A stretch of 64,000 bases of DNA, taken from an uncultured Mediterranea sp. GTDB lineage: Bacteria > Bacteroidota > Bacteroidia > Bacteroidales > Bacteroidaceae. The notes beneath the pieces were generated by a model, which had not been told where the DNA came from, did not search any database, and saw nothing but the letters and a program-made list of their open reading frames with translations. The first letter of the stretch is position 1. Every line of letters starts with the position of its first letter. The stretch is taken from assembly GCF_902493215.1 (NCBI RefSeq), contig NZ_CABUOL010000016.1, positions 19,805-83,804 of the forward strand, in the 5' to 3' direction. This document shows positions 38,959 through 48,900 of the stretch, in pieces. The position numbers and the translations under genes are program-made.

Positions 38959-40266
38959 ATGTGGTTACAACTGATTGTCGTATTGGCAGCCATCATCATC
39001 GGTGCCCGTCTGGGCGGCATCGGACTGGGAGTGATGGGCGGTTTGGGACTGGCTTTGCTCTGTTTTGTTTTCGGGCTTCAGCCCACCGCCCCGCCCATCG
39101 ATGTGATGCTGATGATTGTGGCCGTCATTTCGGCAGCCTCGTGTATGCAGGCCGCCGGAGGGCTCGACTATATGGTGAAGCTGGCCGAGCGGATGCTGCG
39201 CAAGCATCCGTCTCGTGTCACGCTGCTTAGTCCGCTTGTCACCTATCTGTTTACTTTTGTGGCTGGGACGGGGCATATAGCCTATTCCGTACTGCCTGTG
39301 ATAGCCGAAGTGGCACGCGAGACGAAAATCCGTCCCGAGCGTCCGCTGGGTATTGCGGTCATCGCTTCGCAGCAGGCCATCACAGCCAGCCCCATCTCAG
39401 CGGCTACGGTAGCTTTGCTGGGGATGCTGGCCGGCTTCGATATCTCTTTGTTCGACATCCTGAAGATTTCCGTCCCCGCTACCCTGATAGGAGTGTTGGT
39501 GGGAGCTTTCTGTTCGATGAAAGTGGGTAAGGAACTGGAGGACGATCCCGAATACCAGCGTCGTCTGAAGGAGGGTGTGATAGAAAACCGGCTGGTGGAA
39601 ACTGCTTCATCGTTCGACGTCCGGAAAGCCCGCATATCGGTGGGAATATTCCTGCTGGCCACTTTCCTGATTGTGCTGTTCGGTTCGGTCGATGCCCTGA
39701 GGCCGGTATTTCAGTCGGACGGGAAAAATGTGCCGCTCGACATGCCCTCCATCATCGAAATCATCATGCTCAGCACGTCGGCTCTCATTCTGCTTGTCTG
39801 CCGTATCGACGGTATCAAGGCTGTGCAGGGGAGCATCTTTTCAGCGGGCATGCAGGCGGTGATTGCCATCTTCGGCATTGCCTGGATGGGCGATACATTT
39901 ATCGCCGGTAACCTGGCTTCGCTGACTGCTTCCATCGAACACGTTGTCCAGTCGATGCCCTGGCTGTTCGGAGTGGCCTTGTTCGTCATGTCCATCCTGC
40001 TTTACAGTCAGGCGGCTACCATCCGCGCGGTGGTTCCTTTAGGCATTGCCCTGAGTATATCTCCCTGGATGTTGATTGCTCTGTTCCCGGCGGTGAACGG
40101 TTATTTTTTCATACCCAATTATCCGACGGTTGTGGCAGCCATCAATTTTGACCGTACAGGAACGACCCGTATCGGGAAATACATCCTCAACCATTCCTTC
40201 ATGATGCCGGGGTTGGTTTGTACCGTCGTAAGTATTTTGGTAGGACTGTTGCTGATATGGTTGTAG
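38959..40266 (+). CDS. Anaerobic C4-dicarboxylate transporter, DcuA/DcuB family
   Basis: 435 residues, close to the usual 430-446, with about 11-12 hydrophobic segments. Family features include the N-terminal LGGIGLGVMGGLGLALL, FVAGTGHIAYSVLPVIAE and ASQQAITASPISAATVALLG. It exchanges or exports succinate, fumarate, malate or aspartate across the inner membrane. Its ATG lies 4 bases after the GH2 stop, so it belongs to the PUL operon. That fits export of succinate made during sugar fermentation. It ends 14 bases from the convergent leucine-rich repeat gene, with no obvious terminator between them. Confidence 0.9.
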   Translation: MWLQLIVVLAAIIIGARLGGIGLGVMGGLGLALLCFVFGLQPTAPPIDVMLMIVAVISAASCMQAAGGLDYMVKLAERMLRKHPSRVTLLSPLVTYLFTFVAGTGHIAYSVLPVIAEVARETKIRPERPLGIAVIASQQAITASPISAATVALLGMLAGFDISLFDILKISVPATLIGVLVGAFCSMKVGKELEDDPEYQRRLKEGVIENRLVETASSFDVRKARISVGIFLLATFLIVLFGSVDALRPVFQSDGKNVPLDMPSIIEIIMLSTSALILLVCRIDGIKAVQGSIFSAGMQAVIAIFGIAWMGDTFIAGNLASLTASIEHVVQSMPWLFGVALFVMSILLYSQAATIRAVVPLGIALSISPWMLIALFPAVNGYFFIPNYPTVVAAINFDRTGTTRIGKYILNHSFMMPGLVCTVVSILVGLLLIWL

Positions 40267-40280
40267 AATAAGTGATGAAA

Positions 40281-41924
40281 CTAAAAATTATCTTCGACGA
40301 TTGTCTTGAATTGTCCCCACACCCGATGATTGCGGTAGATGGACTTGCATCCGTAGGGTACATGCAGGATGCACGATTCGAACAGCGGTTCAGCCCCGAC
40401 AAAGGCTTCTGCATGACAGACAGGAGGAAAATCGGGTGCCTTGACATACAGCTGTTGCAGGGAGCTGCAACCATCCAGCCAATATTCGGACAGGTAGGAT
40501 GTCGATTTACCTAAAGTCAGGGAAACCAGTTGTTCGCATCGTTGGAAACATCCGTTCGGGATGAGGCTTACAGCATCGGGCAGGACCACGCTTTCCAGAG
40601 TGGAGGCGGTAAAGGCTCCCTGCCCGATTTCTTTTATGGAAGCCGGCAGGTCAATACCTTGCAAACGGCTGTTGCGGAAAGCATATTCGCCGATGGCCGT
40701 AACGGTGGAAGGAAGCTGGCAACTCTTATCGGGCTTGCCTTCAGGATACCATATCAGTGTGGTCATTTCTTTGTTGTATAAGATTCCATTGGCACTGCTG
40801 AAAGTAGGGTTGGCTGTGGGGACTTCGAAAGCGGTCAGTCCACTACATCCGGATGAAGGGGCAAATTCCACCAGCTGTGGTGAGAGGTGGAGAATGGAGA
40901 GAGCCTGGCAATTCTCGAATGCGTTTTCCTCAACGGCGGTTGTAGCGGCAGGCAGGGTCAGCTCCTGCAACCAGCTGCAACGGGCAAACATCCCCCGACT
41001 AACAATATTGTCTGCCGTATATCGCTGCCCGTCGTAGCTGATGCCTCCCGATACAATAGATGCGTCGTTCAGATTCAGTACCTGTAGTCTGCCGGGTGTT
41101 TCGTTTCCATTTACATCAATGCCCATAATTTCGCGCAGGTAGCGGATGTCGGTTCCATTCAGCGGACCGGCTATGTTGAGGCTGGGAAATTGGTATTTTT
41201 CTTGCTCGTCCATGGCTTCGGACAAAGTACCGGCTTGTGTCAGAATAACAGCCTGACCGGTACGGAAACGGTAAATCTCGCTCCGTGTCTCACCGATGGA
41301 ATTGGCGGCGTATGCCTGGATGCAGTAGTCTGTTTCCCGTTCCAGACCGCTGATGCGGGCGCGCAGCCGATCGGCTCCTGTGGGTTGCAGGCTGATTTGT
41401 TGTTCATCGCTCTCGCCCTGCTTGTAATAATAGAAACCGGTAGCGGTGATGTCTTCTCCTCCATTGTCTTGTATGGTGTATTCCAACGTGATGCTGAGCG
41501 GGCCTTGGTTGAGCATGGTCAGTGTGCCGAGAGTTGGAACAACGTTGGGTTGTGTCGTGAAGGTCAGTACTTCACTCCGCACCTGGCTTTGCCCATTTCC
41601 GGCTTCAAGGCAGTAATGGTAGGTTGTTCCCGGTTTCAGTCCGTTCAGGCTGGCTGTCGCTTTCAGCTCTTCTGCCGGACAGTCCTTTTCCTCTTCCATT
41701 TCGGACGTGGTGCCATAACGGAAACGAATCCATCGGACACTACCATCGCCGTTGGGGGTTACTTCTCCGTTCAGCAAGGCGCTGGTCCGTGTAATTGCTT
41801 CCGCTTCGTTTAGGATGAGCGTAGGAGGCAGGCTGGTAGGAGTCTCTTCTTCACGGCACGAGGAGGCCAGTACCAATACCAGCAGGAGAATAATCCGATT
41901 GTATATTTGCCAACGTAAAATCAT
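40281..41924 (-). CDS. Lipoprotein with fibronectin-like domains and BspA-type leucine-rich repeats
   Basis: 547 residues. Lipoprotein signal (VLASSC). Two fibronectin III-like domains (about 35-125 and 130-225) contain the phrases GLKPGTTYHYCLEAGN and GLERETDYCIQAYAANSIGE. LRR_5/BspA repeats cover about 290-520 (FENCQALSILHLSPQ, IGEYAFRNSRLQGIDLPASIKEIGQGAF). The protein is probably exported and may be surface-exposed for binding. It is the last gene of a three-gene minus-strand operon behind the WG-repeat protein. BspA-like repeats mediate adhesion in some oral anaerobes; a function here is not established. Confidence 0.85.
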   Translation of the reverse strand: MILRWQIYNRIILLLVLVLASSCREEETPTSLPPTLILNEAEAITRTSALLNGEVTPNGDGSVRWIRFRYGTTSEMEEEKDCPAEELKATASLNGLKPGTTYHYCLEAGNGQSQVRSEVLTFTTQPNVVPTLGTLTMLNQGPLSITLEYTIQDNGGEDITATGFYYYKQGESDEQQISLQPTGADRLRARISGLERETDYCIQAYAANSIGETRSEIYRFRTGQAVILTQAGTLSEAMDEQEKYQFPSLNIAGPLNGTDIRYLREIMGIDVNGNETPGRLQVLNLNDASIVSGGISYDGQRYTADNIVSRGMFARCSWLQELTLPAATTAVEENAFENCQALSILHLSPQLVEFAPSSGCSGLTAFEVPTANPTFSSANGILYNKEMTTLIWYPEGKPDKSCQLPSTVTAIGEYAFRNSRLQGIDLPASIKEIGQGAFTASTLESVVLPDAVSLIPNGCFQRCEQLVSLTLGKSTSYLSEYWLDGCSSLQQLYVKAPDFPPVCHAEAFVGAEPLFESCILHVPYGCKSIYRNHRVWGQFKTIVEDNF

Positions 41925-41936
41925 AATTCCATCGTT

Positions 41937-42926
41937 TTAGAAGTTAATGCCCAGACCGACGGCGGCTTCCCAATATCGGCCTTGGATGGTCATGACACCT
42001 GCTGAAACTGCCGTGCGATAGAAACGGTAAAGGCAACCGGCCTCTGCACTGAATCCGCGTCGGGAGTAATCTTTGTTACGTAACAGAACTCCGTTGTCCC
42101 GTTCCCAGGCTATATCCCGTTGTCCGTATCCTATACCCTCGTATAGGCAGAAGTCGCCTATAATGCGGTGAATCCCACCTGCCATCAGCATCCATCGGCC
42201 GTTTTCTGTCCGTCCCGTGTAGTAGGGAGCTTCGGTTGCTCCCGTGGGGATACCGTTGCGGTCGCATTCGCCTTCAGTGCGGGGCATGGTGTGGAAATCT
42301 TTTTGAACCATGAGGTAAGCTCCGTGACGTCTCATGAGGGCTATACGGAGTCCGGCCGAAGGACCGTCGCCCTGCAGACCTACATTGACCAGCAGCAAGC
42401 GTCGCCAGGGCTCGCGAGGCCGGCGGGGTCGCTCTGCGGGTGGCATAGACAGAGTGTCTGCCCGATGTCGGGCGGTATCGAGTGGCAGGGGATGTTCCTC
42501 CAGTGCCGGCAATTCGACGGGATGCTGGTAGCCGAGCGGTGGATTCAGCGTCAGTTCGTATGTCATGCGTGATTCCAGCGGGCTGGGGAAACGATAGTCG
42601 CGCAAGACGCCCCATTGCGGATGTTTGATGGTAATCATGACACTTCCTTTGGGCAGATAAATCCAGATTTCACCGACATCATTCTTCCGTTTTACGATGC
42701 CCAGTGGTGATGAGAATACGAAATCCTTGTCGCCCACAACCTTCAGCAGTGCGCAAGCCTCGTCATTCAGGTCGCGGACGGGTTCGATGTAGGCCGTAAT
42801 GTCGTTGGGCAACATGCGGAAGGACCGTACGATGAATTCCTGAGCATAGGCTTTGCCAGCTGCCCAGAGGCACAGGGTGATGGCCAGCAGGCGGAAGAGC
42901 GGGATGGATGAAGAATGACGTTTCAT
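41937..42926 (-). CDS. Exported protein of unknown function, PEGA-like N-terminal domain
   Basis: 329 residues with a signal peptide ending AAGKAYAQ. Residues about 30-135 are beta-rich and resemble a PEGA-like domain (IWIYLPKGSVMITIKHPQWGVL). A Pro-rich linker (about 140-172) follows, and the last 155 residues have alternating aromatic and polar positions and end in an aromatic residue (GLGINF). A small outer-membrane beta-barrel is therefore possible. It overlaps the upstream WG-repeat gene by 4 bases and lies 12 bases before the leucine-rich repeat gene. I do not recognise a named family; the barrel is inference. Confidence 0.65.
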   Translation of the reverse strand: MKRHSSSIPLFRLLAITLCLWAAGKAYAQEFIVRSFRMLPNDITAYIEPVRDLNDEACALLKVVGDKDFVFSSPLGIVKRKNDVGEIWIYLPKGSVMITIKHPQWGVLRDYRFPSPLESRMTYELTLNPPLGYQHPVELPALEEHPLPLDTARHRADTLSMPPAERPRRPREPWRRLLLVNVGLQGDGPSAGLRIALMRRHGAYLMVQKDFHTMPRTEGECDRNGIPTGATEAPYYTGRTENGRWMLMAGGIHRIIGDFCLYEGIGYGQRDIAWERDNGVLLRNKDYSRRGFSAEAGCLYRFYRTAVSAGVMTIQGRYWEAAVGLGINF

Positions 42927-44764
42927 TGCAGGTTGAAGTTTCGGATGTTGAATATTTCGTTTTCAGGAAGTGGCGTGTGGTCAGCCTGCATGCGGGGCTG
43001 CCAGGTACGAACGTGTATTTTAGGTGCCGTTTCGTCGCGGAAGTCCCAAAGAAGGAAGAGGTAACCGTCGTCCGAGTAGATGTCCGACTTGTATCCTTGC
43101 CGCAGGCTGACACCATAGATACCTTTCAACGTGGGGTGGCGCATGATGTGGAAATCGCTGAACTGCACGTCGATGGTACGGTTGGCCTGGAACACCTGTT
43201 TCAGACGGTCCAGGTATTGTCGTTTGCTCTTGATGTTGTAAACCACCTGTGCGGGCGACAGATAGCCCGTTTCCTTTTGGGAGGAATGGACGACCGTCCC
43301 CACCACGATGAGGGCGTTCTCACTGAACAGCTGCTCCAGGAAGTCGATGTCCTTGGTGGTGTATGAAGTACGCAGATGTTCCACGTAGTTCAGAATCATC
43401 TGCCGGTTATCGGCATCTTTCTCATCCAGATTTCCCGATACGACTTTGATTGCTTCCTGGTAGAAGGGATGTGCTTGGCTGACCTTCCGCCAGTCTGTCC
43501 GTTCGATTGAACTGGGCTTATGTTCTGTTTGCCCTGCTTTTTCCATTGCTTTTCCCTCGGTAAATGTATCGTTTTCCTTCGTTAAACGGTTGCTTTGCTC
43601 TGGGGTTTCCGACGGGATGTTTCCTTGAGTCGGATAAGATTGTGTCATGAAGCGTTGCGGGCACAGGCGAGAGGCGGTTGAGTCTTCAACAATACACGCA
43701 TAGGCTGTTCCGCCTGCCGGATTTCCCTGTCGGTCGATGAAGAGGCTGCGTCCCTGTTGTCGGGCAACGGCATATCCTCCTGTATAGTAGTGGCCGATGC
43801 TATCGTATTGGAAACGGCAGATAGCATGTGCCTTGGCGTCGGTCATCCCCCACAAGCCATTCTTTTTGACGGCAAGCATGTTCTTACCGGCCATGTGGGC
43901 AGCTGTATAAGTGGCGGGGACAAGCAGATTCCCTTGGGTATCAATCAATCCATACCCGCCATCGGTCTGTACGATTGCATTTGTCCATGTGTAACGCGAA
44001 GCTTGTCGGATAGGGTCGGGCAGGTAGACCGCTACATTGCCCTGCTTGTCCCAATAACCGATGTGGCCTGAATTTATCTCCTTGAAAAGCAGCTTTCCGT
44101 CGGACAGGCGGGTGTCGAGCAGTGCATGTGACAAGCGGATACAGGCCTTTACCTTTCCATCGGTATCGATCATCAGATACCCGGTTTGTCCCTGGCTGTT
44201 GGCATTGCCCACCAGAGCGAGCCCTTCGTGAAAGTCGTATGCACGGTCGTAGATGGGCGGGATGATGATGGAGCCGTGTGTATCCAGGTAGCCATATTTC
44301 CCTTCTGCGGTAGCAAACAGAGCCCTGCCTTCACTGAAGTTGTGCATCAGAACAATATCGTATTGCGGATATTGGGCAGTGGAAATCACCTCATTTCCCT
44401 GCTTGTCAATCAATAGAATGGGGGAGTCCTGCTTTTCTTGTGCAGGTGCCACCTCTTCGAAGAAATGGCCGATACGGGCAAATTTTCTTCGTCCGACAGG
44501 TTGTGAAGGATTATCCATGCGGTACAGCATGTAGCGTCCGTCCTCATCGGCCAGCGTAAACATGCCTCCAACAGCGGAAGAGGGGCGTCGGGCGAAGCTG
44601 CCGGCCGGATGAACCACAGTACCGTCGGTAGCTACCAGGCCCCACGACTTGCCATCGTTGCTGAAGGGCAGTGCTTCGGTAGGGTCATCTGCAGGGCGGT
44701 GGCAACTGGACAGACAAATAGCCGTCATGGCCAGACTCCATTTGAATATATGGATTGTTTGCAT
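42923..44764 (-). CDS. WG-repeat lipoprotein with C-terminal NTF2-like domain
   Basis: 613 residues with a lipoprotein signal (ICLSSC). From about 30 to 370 there are at least six WG repeats (for example SWGLVATDGTVV, KYGYLDTHGSIIIPPIYD, GYGLIDTQGNLLVPATY, LWGMTDAKAHAICRFQYD). A low-complexity charged linker (about 385-430) follows. The last 180 residues look like a SnoaL/NTF2-type fold (TTKDIDFLEQLFSENALIVVG, FHIMRHPTLKGIYGVSLRQG). It is the first gene of an operon with the PEGA-like and leucine-rich repeat proteins. A near-consensus promoter lies at 44791-44824. No catalytic role can be assigned. Confidence 0.8.
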   Translation of the reverse strand: MQTIHIFKWSLAMTAICLSSCHRPADDPTEALPFSNDGKSWGLVATDGTVVHPAGSFARRPSSAVGGMFTLADEDGRYMLYRMDNPSQPVGRRKFARIGHFFEEVAPAQEKQDSPILLIDKQGNEVISTAQYPQYDIVLMHNFSEGRALFATAEGKYGYLDTHGSIIIPPIYDRAYDFHEGLALVGNANSQGQTGYLMIDTDGKVKACIRLSHALLDTRLSDGKLLFKEINSGHIGYWDKQGNVAVYLPDPIRQASRYTWTNAIVQTDGGYGLIDTQGNLLVPATYTAAHMAGKNMLAVKKNGLWGMTDAKAHAICRFQYDSIGHYYTGGYAVARQQGRSLFIDRQGNPAGGTAYACIVEDSTASRLCPQRFMTQSYPTQGNIPSETPEQSNRLTKENDTFTEGKAMEKAGQTEHKPSSIERTDWRKVSQAHPFYQEAIKVVSGNLDEKDADNRQMILNYVEHLRTSYTTKDIDFLEQLFSENALIVVGTVVHSSQKETGYLSPAQVVYNIKSKRQYLDRLKQVFQANRTIDVQFSDFHIMRHPTLKGIYGVSLRQGYKSDIYSDDGYLFLLWDFRDETAPKIHVRTWQPRMQADHTPLPENEIFNIRNFNLQ

Positions 44765-44790
44765 GTATCTATTTAAATAAAACGTGTCTA

Positions 44791-44824
44791 CAAAGATACA
44801 GAAAGTCGAAAGCAGAAAAACAAG
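44791..44824 (-). promoter_or_regulatory. Near-consensus Bacteroides promoter
   Basis: Minus strand: CTTG (44824-44821), 22 bases, TATCTTTG (44798-44791), about 27 bases before the WG-repeat start. The -7 box is perfect; the -33 box is one base off with a slightly long spacer. Confidence 0.5.
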
Positions 44825-44880
44825 CAGGCTTGATTTTTTTGCCGAAAGGCTTCTTATCCTTTCTAAAGTTAATCTAAAAT

Positions 44881-44937
44881 GAAATGCCTGTCCTTCTTTT
44901 CCTCAGAAAAATTGAAGAAAAAGAAGGAAGGCATTTC
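44881..44937 (-). terminator. Long hairpin after the fimbrillin/M64 operon
   Basis: GAAATGCCT plus TCCTTCTTTT pair with AAAAGAAGGA plus AGGCATTTC, about 19 bp with a one-base bulge. It follows the last fimbrillin gene on the minus strand and is followed only by ATTTTAG, so it is a plausible but weak-tailed terminator. The rest of the 300-base gap (44765-45064) shows only the promoter to its left. Confidence 0.55.
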
Positions 44938-45064
44938 CCCACCAGTTAAATTATTTCTCTTGACAGTATGATTTGGTTTGTTAGAGTAAATGTCATACTG
45001 CTGCCGAGGGGCTTCAGTTTAGTTCGTTTGTCAAGCACTTATTCGTTTTTGTCGGGCATTTCCA

Positions 45065-45955
45065 TCATTCATCCCAGTCCTCCAGTTCACCGCCAATCTC
45101 AATCTTAATTTGCTCCGGATTTTTGGATATGACCAGTTGTACGGAGTGTTGTATGCCAGGTTTGAATACAAACTTGCTCTCATACAGATAGGACACACCT
45201 TTCATGATGACCTCTACCAGCGGTTGCCGGTTGTCCAGTCGTTGGGGCACGATGATGGCGGCATACGTATGATTGCCCAAGCTTTGTGCACGTATGCTCT
45301 GACGGGTACCGTAGTCGTTGCGGGTCACGATACCGACACTCAGGTCGATGGTTGCCTCGGGAACGGTGTTGTGGATGTAGACTTCGGCATCGGCGGGCAG
45401 TTCGCCTTCATAGTCTTCCCCCTTTACAAGGCGGATGAGCATGCGGCTCATGCGATGGGCGAATTGCAGATTGACCGGCGTATTGCTGGCACTGGCATTC
45501 ATTTGCGTAGCCCACAGGAAGTCGCTGTTTTCATAGCCTCCTGCTGCATTCTGGTCGGTTGACACCCTGAAAGGCATGTCATCGACCGAAGCTACAGGAC
45601 TGGTCTGCGGATAGTAGGCATAAATGTTGTACGTACCTCCATCCCAGTAGACAGGTTTTTCGGTGGTCCATTGGCTGCCGTCGAAGGTCAGAGCCGCATT
45701 GTTTACGTAGTTACCCGAAACTTCGAGCGGAGCATCCTGCTGGGTGATGAAGAGACCTACCTGGTCACCGCTCTCAAAGGCAGTAGACGTTACTTTGGTA
45801 CCGGTCGCAGCCTGTCGTGGGTGCAGGACATTGAAAGTCATCTGGTCACAGTTTTCCGATTCGTTGACAGGCGATGCATCTTCACTGCATCCGCTTCCCA
45901 TTGCCAGCAGGACTGCCATCAGTCCTGCTTTCAGAATATGTAGTTTCTTGTTCAT
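45065..45955 (-). CDS. Fimbrillin-family lipoprotein
   Basis: 296 residues, lipobox GSGC. The sequence follows the Mfa-like/FimA pattern: FESGDQVGLFI, TYNIYAYYPQTSPVASVDDMPF, a DFLWATQMNASASNTPVNLQF stretch leading to a FAHRMSRMLIRL motif, and a beta-rich C-terminus with HSVQLVISKNPEQIKIEIGG. Such proteins form or cap surface fimbriae after lipid export and proteolysis. It is the third gene of an operon with the M64 chimera and another fimbrillin, so it may be a subunit or anchor that works with them. Confidence 0.85.
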   Translation of the reverse strand: MNKKLHILKAGLMAVLLAMGSGCSEDASPVNESENCDQMTFNVLHPRQAATGTKVTSTAFESGDQVGLFITQQDAPLEVSGNYVNNAALTFDGSQWTTEKPVYWDGGTYNIYAYYPQTSPVASVDDMPFRVSTDQNAAGGYENSDFLWATQMNASASNTPVNLQFAHRMSRMLIRLVKGEDYEGELPADAEVYIHNTVPEATIDLSVGIVTRNDYGTRQSIRAQSLGNHTYAAIIVPQRLDNRQPLVEVIMKGVSYLYESKFVFKPGIQHSVQLVISKNPEQIKIEIGGELEDWDE

Positions 45956-45980
45956 GGTCGTTCCTTTTTTCAGTTAAACC

Positions 45981-48900
45981 TTATTTGTCCAGTGGGCTTC
46001 CTTTATGTATGGTCGGCGGAAGCTGGAAGTTGTGTACGCTGCTTCCACTATAGCGCAGGTCGTTGAAACTGCGTGTCGTAGCATCGTTGTTCACCACGTC
46101 GTTGGCCTTGAAGTCTTCGTAAGTGAAGGTTTCGCCGGCATATTGCTTGATGCGTTTCACGATGGCCATGCGGCTGATGGTGCTGTAGTAGGGGATGTCG
46201 TTGTTCATGCAGCTGTTCTGTTCAGATCGGAACACTCCGCGGCTGTGCATGTATCCGCCTTCGAAGATATCGACAAAGTCGCTATACTTCTCATCGAAGA
46301 TAAGCTGACTCCAGGGTACTTCGTGCATCTTGCCGGTGAGCGACAGGTTCTCGTACCAACCCAACGATTTGGCGATGTTGAACTCATAGACATGTCCGCA
46401 GCAGCCGCATCCACAGAAGTCAATGAATTCGTTGTGGTAGATGTATTCGTCGCCCAACTTGCCGAATCCGTGTCCACCCGCTTCGTGCTGGATGACGCCG
46501 CGTGTGTCGAGCGGATAGCCATAAGTGCTCAGCGGACAGAAGGCGATGGCCGAACCGTCTTCCCACATCTGGCAGATACCACCATAGTCGGTACTGTTGG
46601 GCACCATGATGATGAGTGATTCCTTCAGGTTGTCTTTTGTGACGGTCGGAACCTTTTGGGCGTAGTCGAATACGGCATCGTAGTCGCATCGCAGCCCCAC
46701 GCCGCCGGTATATGTTGTTTCAAACTTGGCGTAACGGATGGTATTGATGGTTCCGATGCCCGTTTCGGGCGATACGGCGATGCCAGTATAGACGTTGAAG
46801 TAGTTGCGGTAGGTCTTGTAGGGTTCGATTCCGAAGAAGTTCTCTACCTGATCCTGCATATCCTTCATATACTTGCCTTCAGAGATGTCTTTGGCATCAT
46901 ATCCATCACCCAGGAAAACGAGGTTGATACCTCCATGATTGCCTTTGGTAGCAGTTTGTAGTGTGATGACTTCGTCCTCTGCATACGCATAGTCGTATTG
47001 CGATACGGTACATTTGTGGCGGTAATCTTGGTCCTTCAATTTGAAAACGATTTCCCCCGTACGCATCGGGCTTCCGGCTGACATTTCGTGGATGGTCAGT
47101 GTCACTTCCGTTTTCTTGCTACCCTCATTTTGCGACAGAGAACACCATTCCGGCATGCTTTCTACCGTCCAGTCGCCTTCGGCATCGATGACGAGCGTAC
47201 GGGTACATTGCGTGTTGATGGCATTGGCAATGCTGGGGCGGCACACCAGTTCGCGATGGGCGGCAATGCGCTTGAAGTCGCTCCAACCCACAGCAGCCTG
47301 GTATTGCTGGATAGCGCTTTCGGGCACTTCGAGGGTGAAGTTGTCTTTGGCTACGCCGTCGAAGGCTCCTACTTGTACATGTGGCGGTATGGCTCCTTTG
47401 CAGACAATGCTGCCGATACCATAACATTGGTAGAAAGCTTCGTTTTGAATACTTTCCAAACTTTCAGGCAGGATGATACCCTCCAACCCCCAACAATTAT
47501 AGAAAGCACCTTGACCAATACTTAACACACCTTCCGGTATTTCAAGGGTACCCATCAGACGCCAATTGGATCCACTAGAATAACTACCAAAAACATTCGA
47601 ACCAATGGTTCTTAGTCCTTGGGGAAGTTTAAGTTTTCCGGAAAAGTCGCAACCGCAAAAAACACTGTTGCTGAGTACAACTAAATCTTTAGGCAATGTC
47701 AGTTCTCCTTTGAAGTGAGTATCCTGAAAAGCAGCTTCACCGATGGTGACAATACCGTCATGTAAGGTCAGTGTTCCATCAAAGCCGCATGATGCGAAAG
47801 CTGTTTCCGGAATGGCTGTCACTTCTTGCGGAATAGTCAGGTTTCCAGTTAGATTCCTGCAATTGTGGAAAGCTCCGGCTTCGATGGTTTTCAGTTTGTC
47901 AGGTAGGTGTAGTGAACCGTACAGATTGGTACATTCTGCAAAACAAGTAGTGCCTATGTATTCCAGATTAGTGGGCAATATCAGTTCGCAAGTGAAACCA
48001 CAATATCCGAATGTACCGCCATACCACCAGCGATCCCAACCATCTCCAATAGATGTTACGGTATTGGGTAATGATAAAGTTCCGGTTAATGACTTACAAT
48101 TATAGAATGCTCCGGCTTCAATTTTAGTTACACCATCTGGAATAATTAAAGAACCTGTTAGATTTTTACATTCTGTAAATGCTGCGACATTGATAATTTT
48201 TAATTTGTCTGGTAAAATGAGCTGAAGTAACGATGTCTTATTTGACATTGCTCCTTCTGGAATTTCATCTTCTAGATAAGTACGTGGTTGGCAAGAGCCG
48301 CTACCGAAATGAAGAAGTGTATCAGTACGAGCAATTTTAACAGGTTTGAGATTTAAAGCTTTCAATAGAGTCATTGAATCGCGCATAAAATAGAAATCGA
48401 GAGCGTTGATTTCTCCTGTAATTTTTAGATTTTGCAGTTCCCGATAGTCCTTTCCAGCAGCTGTGATAGAGTCCTTCAGATGCCCAGGAGTAGAGTTGAT
48501 GACGATGTATTCTTTCATCGTGGCGTCATGCGAAACGTCATCGTTTTCCCATGCCGTAATACTTTCTCCCACCAGGGTAAAGGTGAATTCTCCTGTCGGT
48601 TCTTTTTTGTTTACTTGGATGGTAAAGTTGTGCATCTTGCCGCTGACGTATGTGAAATCTTCCGGCTTGCTGAAGTTGTAGACCACACCATCGACGGTAA
48701 TCGTAAAGAGTATGGTGTTGGCCGACACCGTCTGCGGCACAACAATGGCACGGAATACATTGTCTTTCACATACGGAATGGTTCCTGTCTGCTGCACTTC
48801 GCCGGTGGCGGTAATGCTACCGTCTGCCAGGTTGATGAGGGCATTGCGTTTCACGTTTCTGACCAGTACCTGCTTTTCCAGTCCGGCCCATTCGCCGTCG

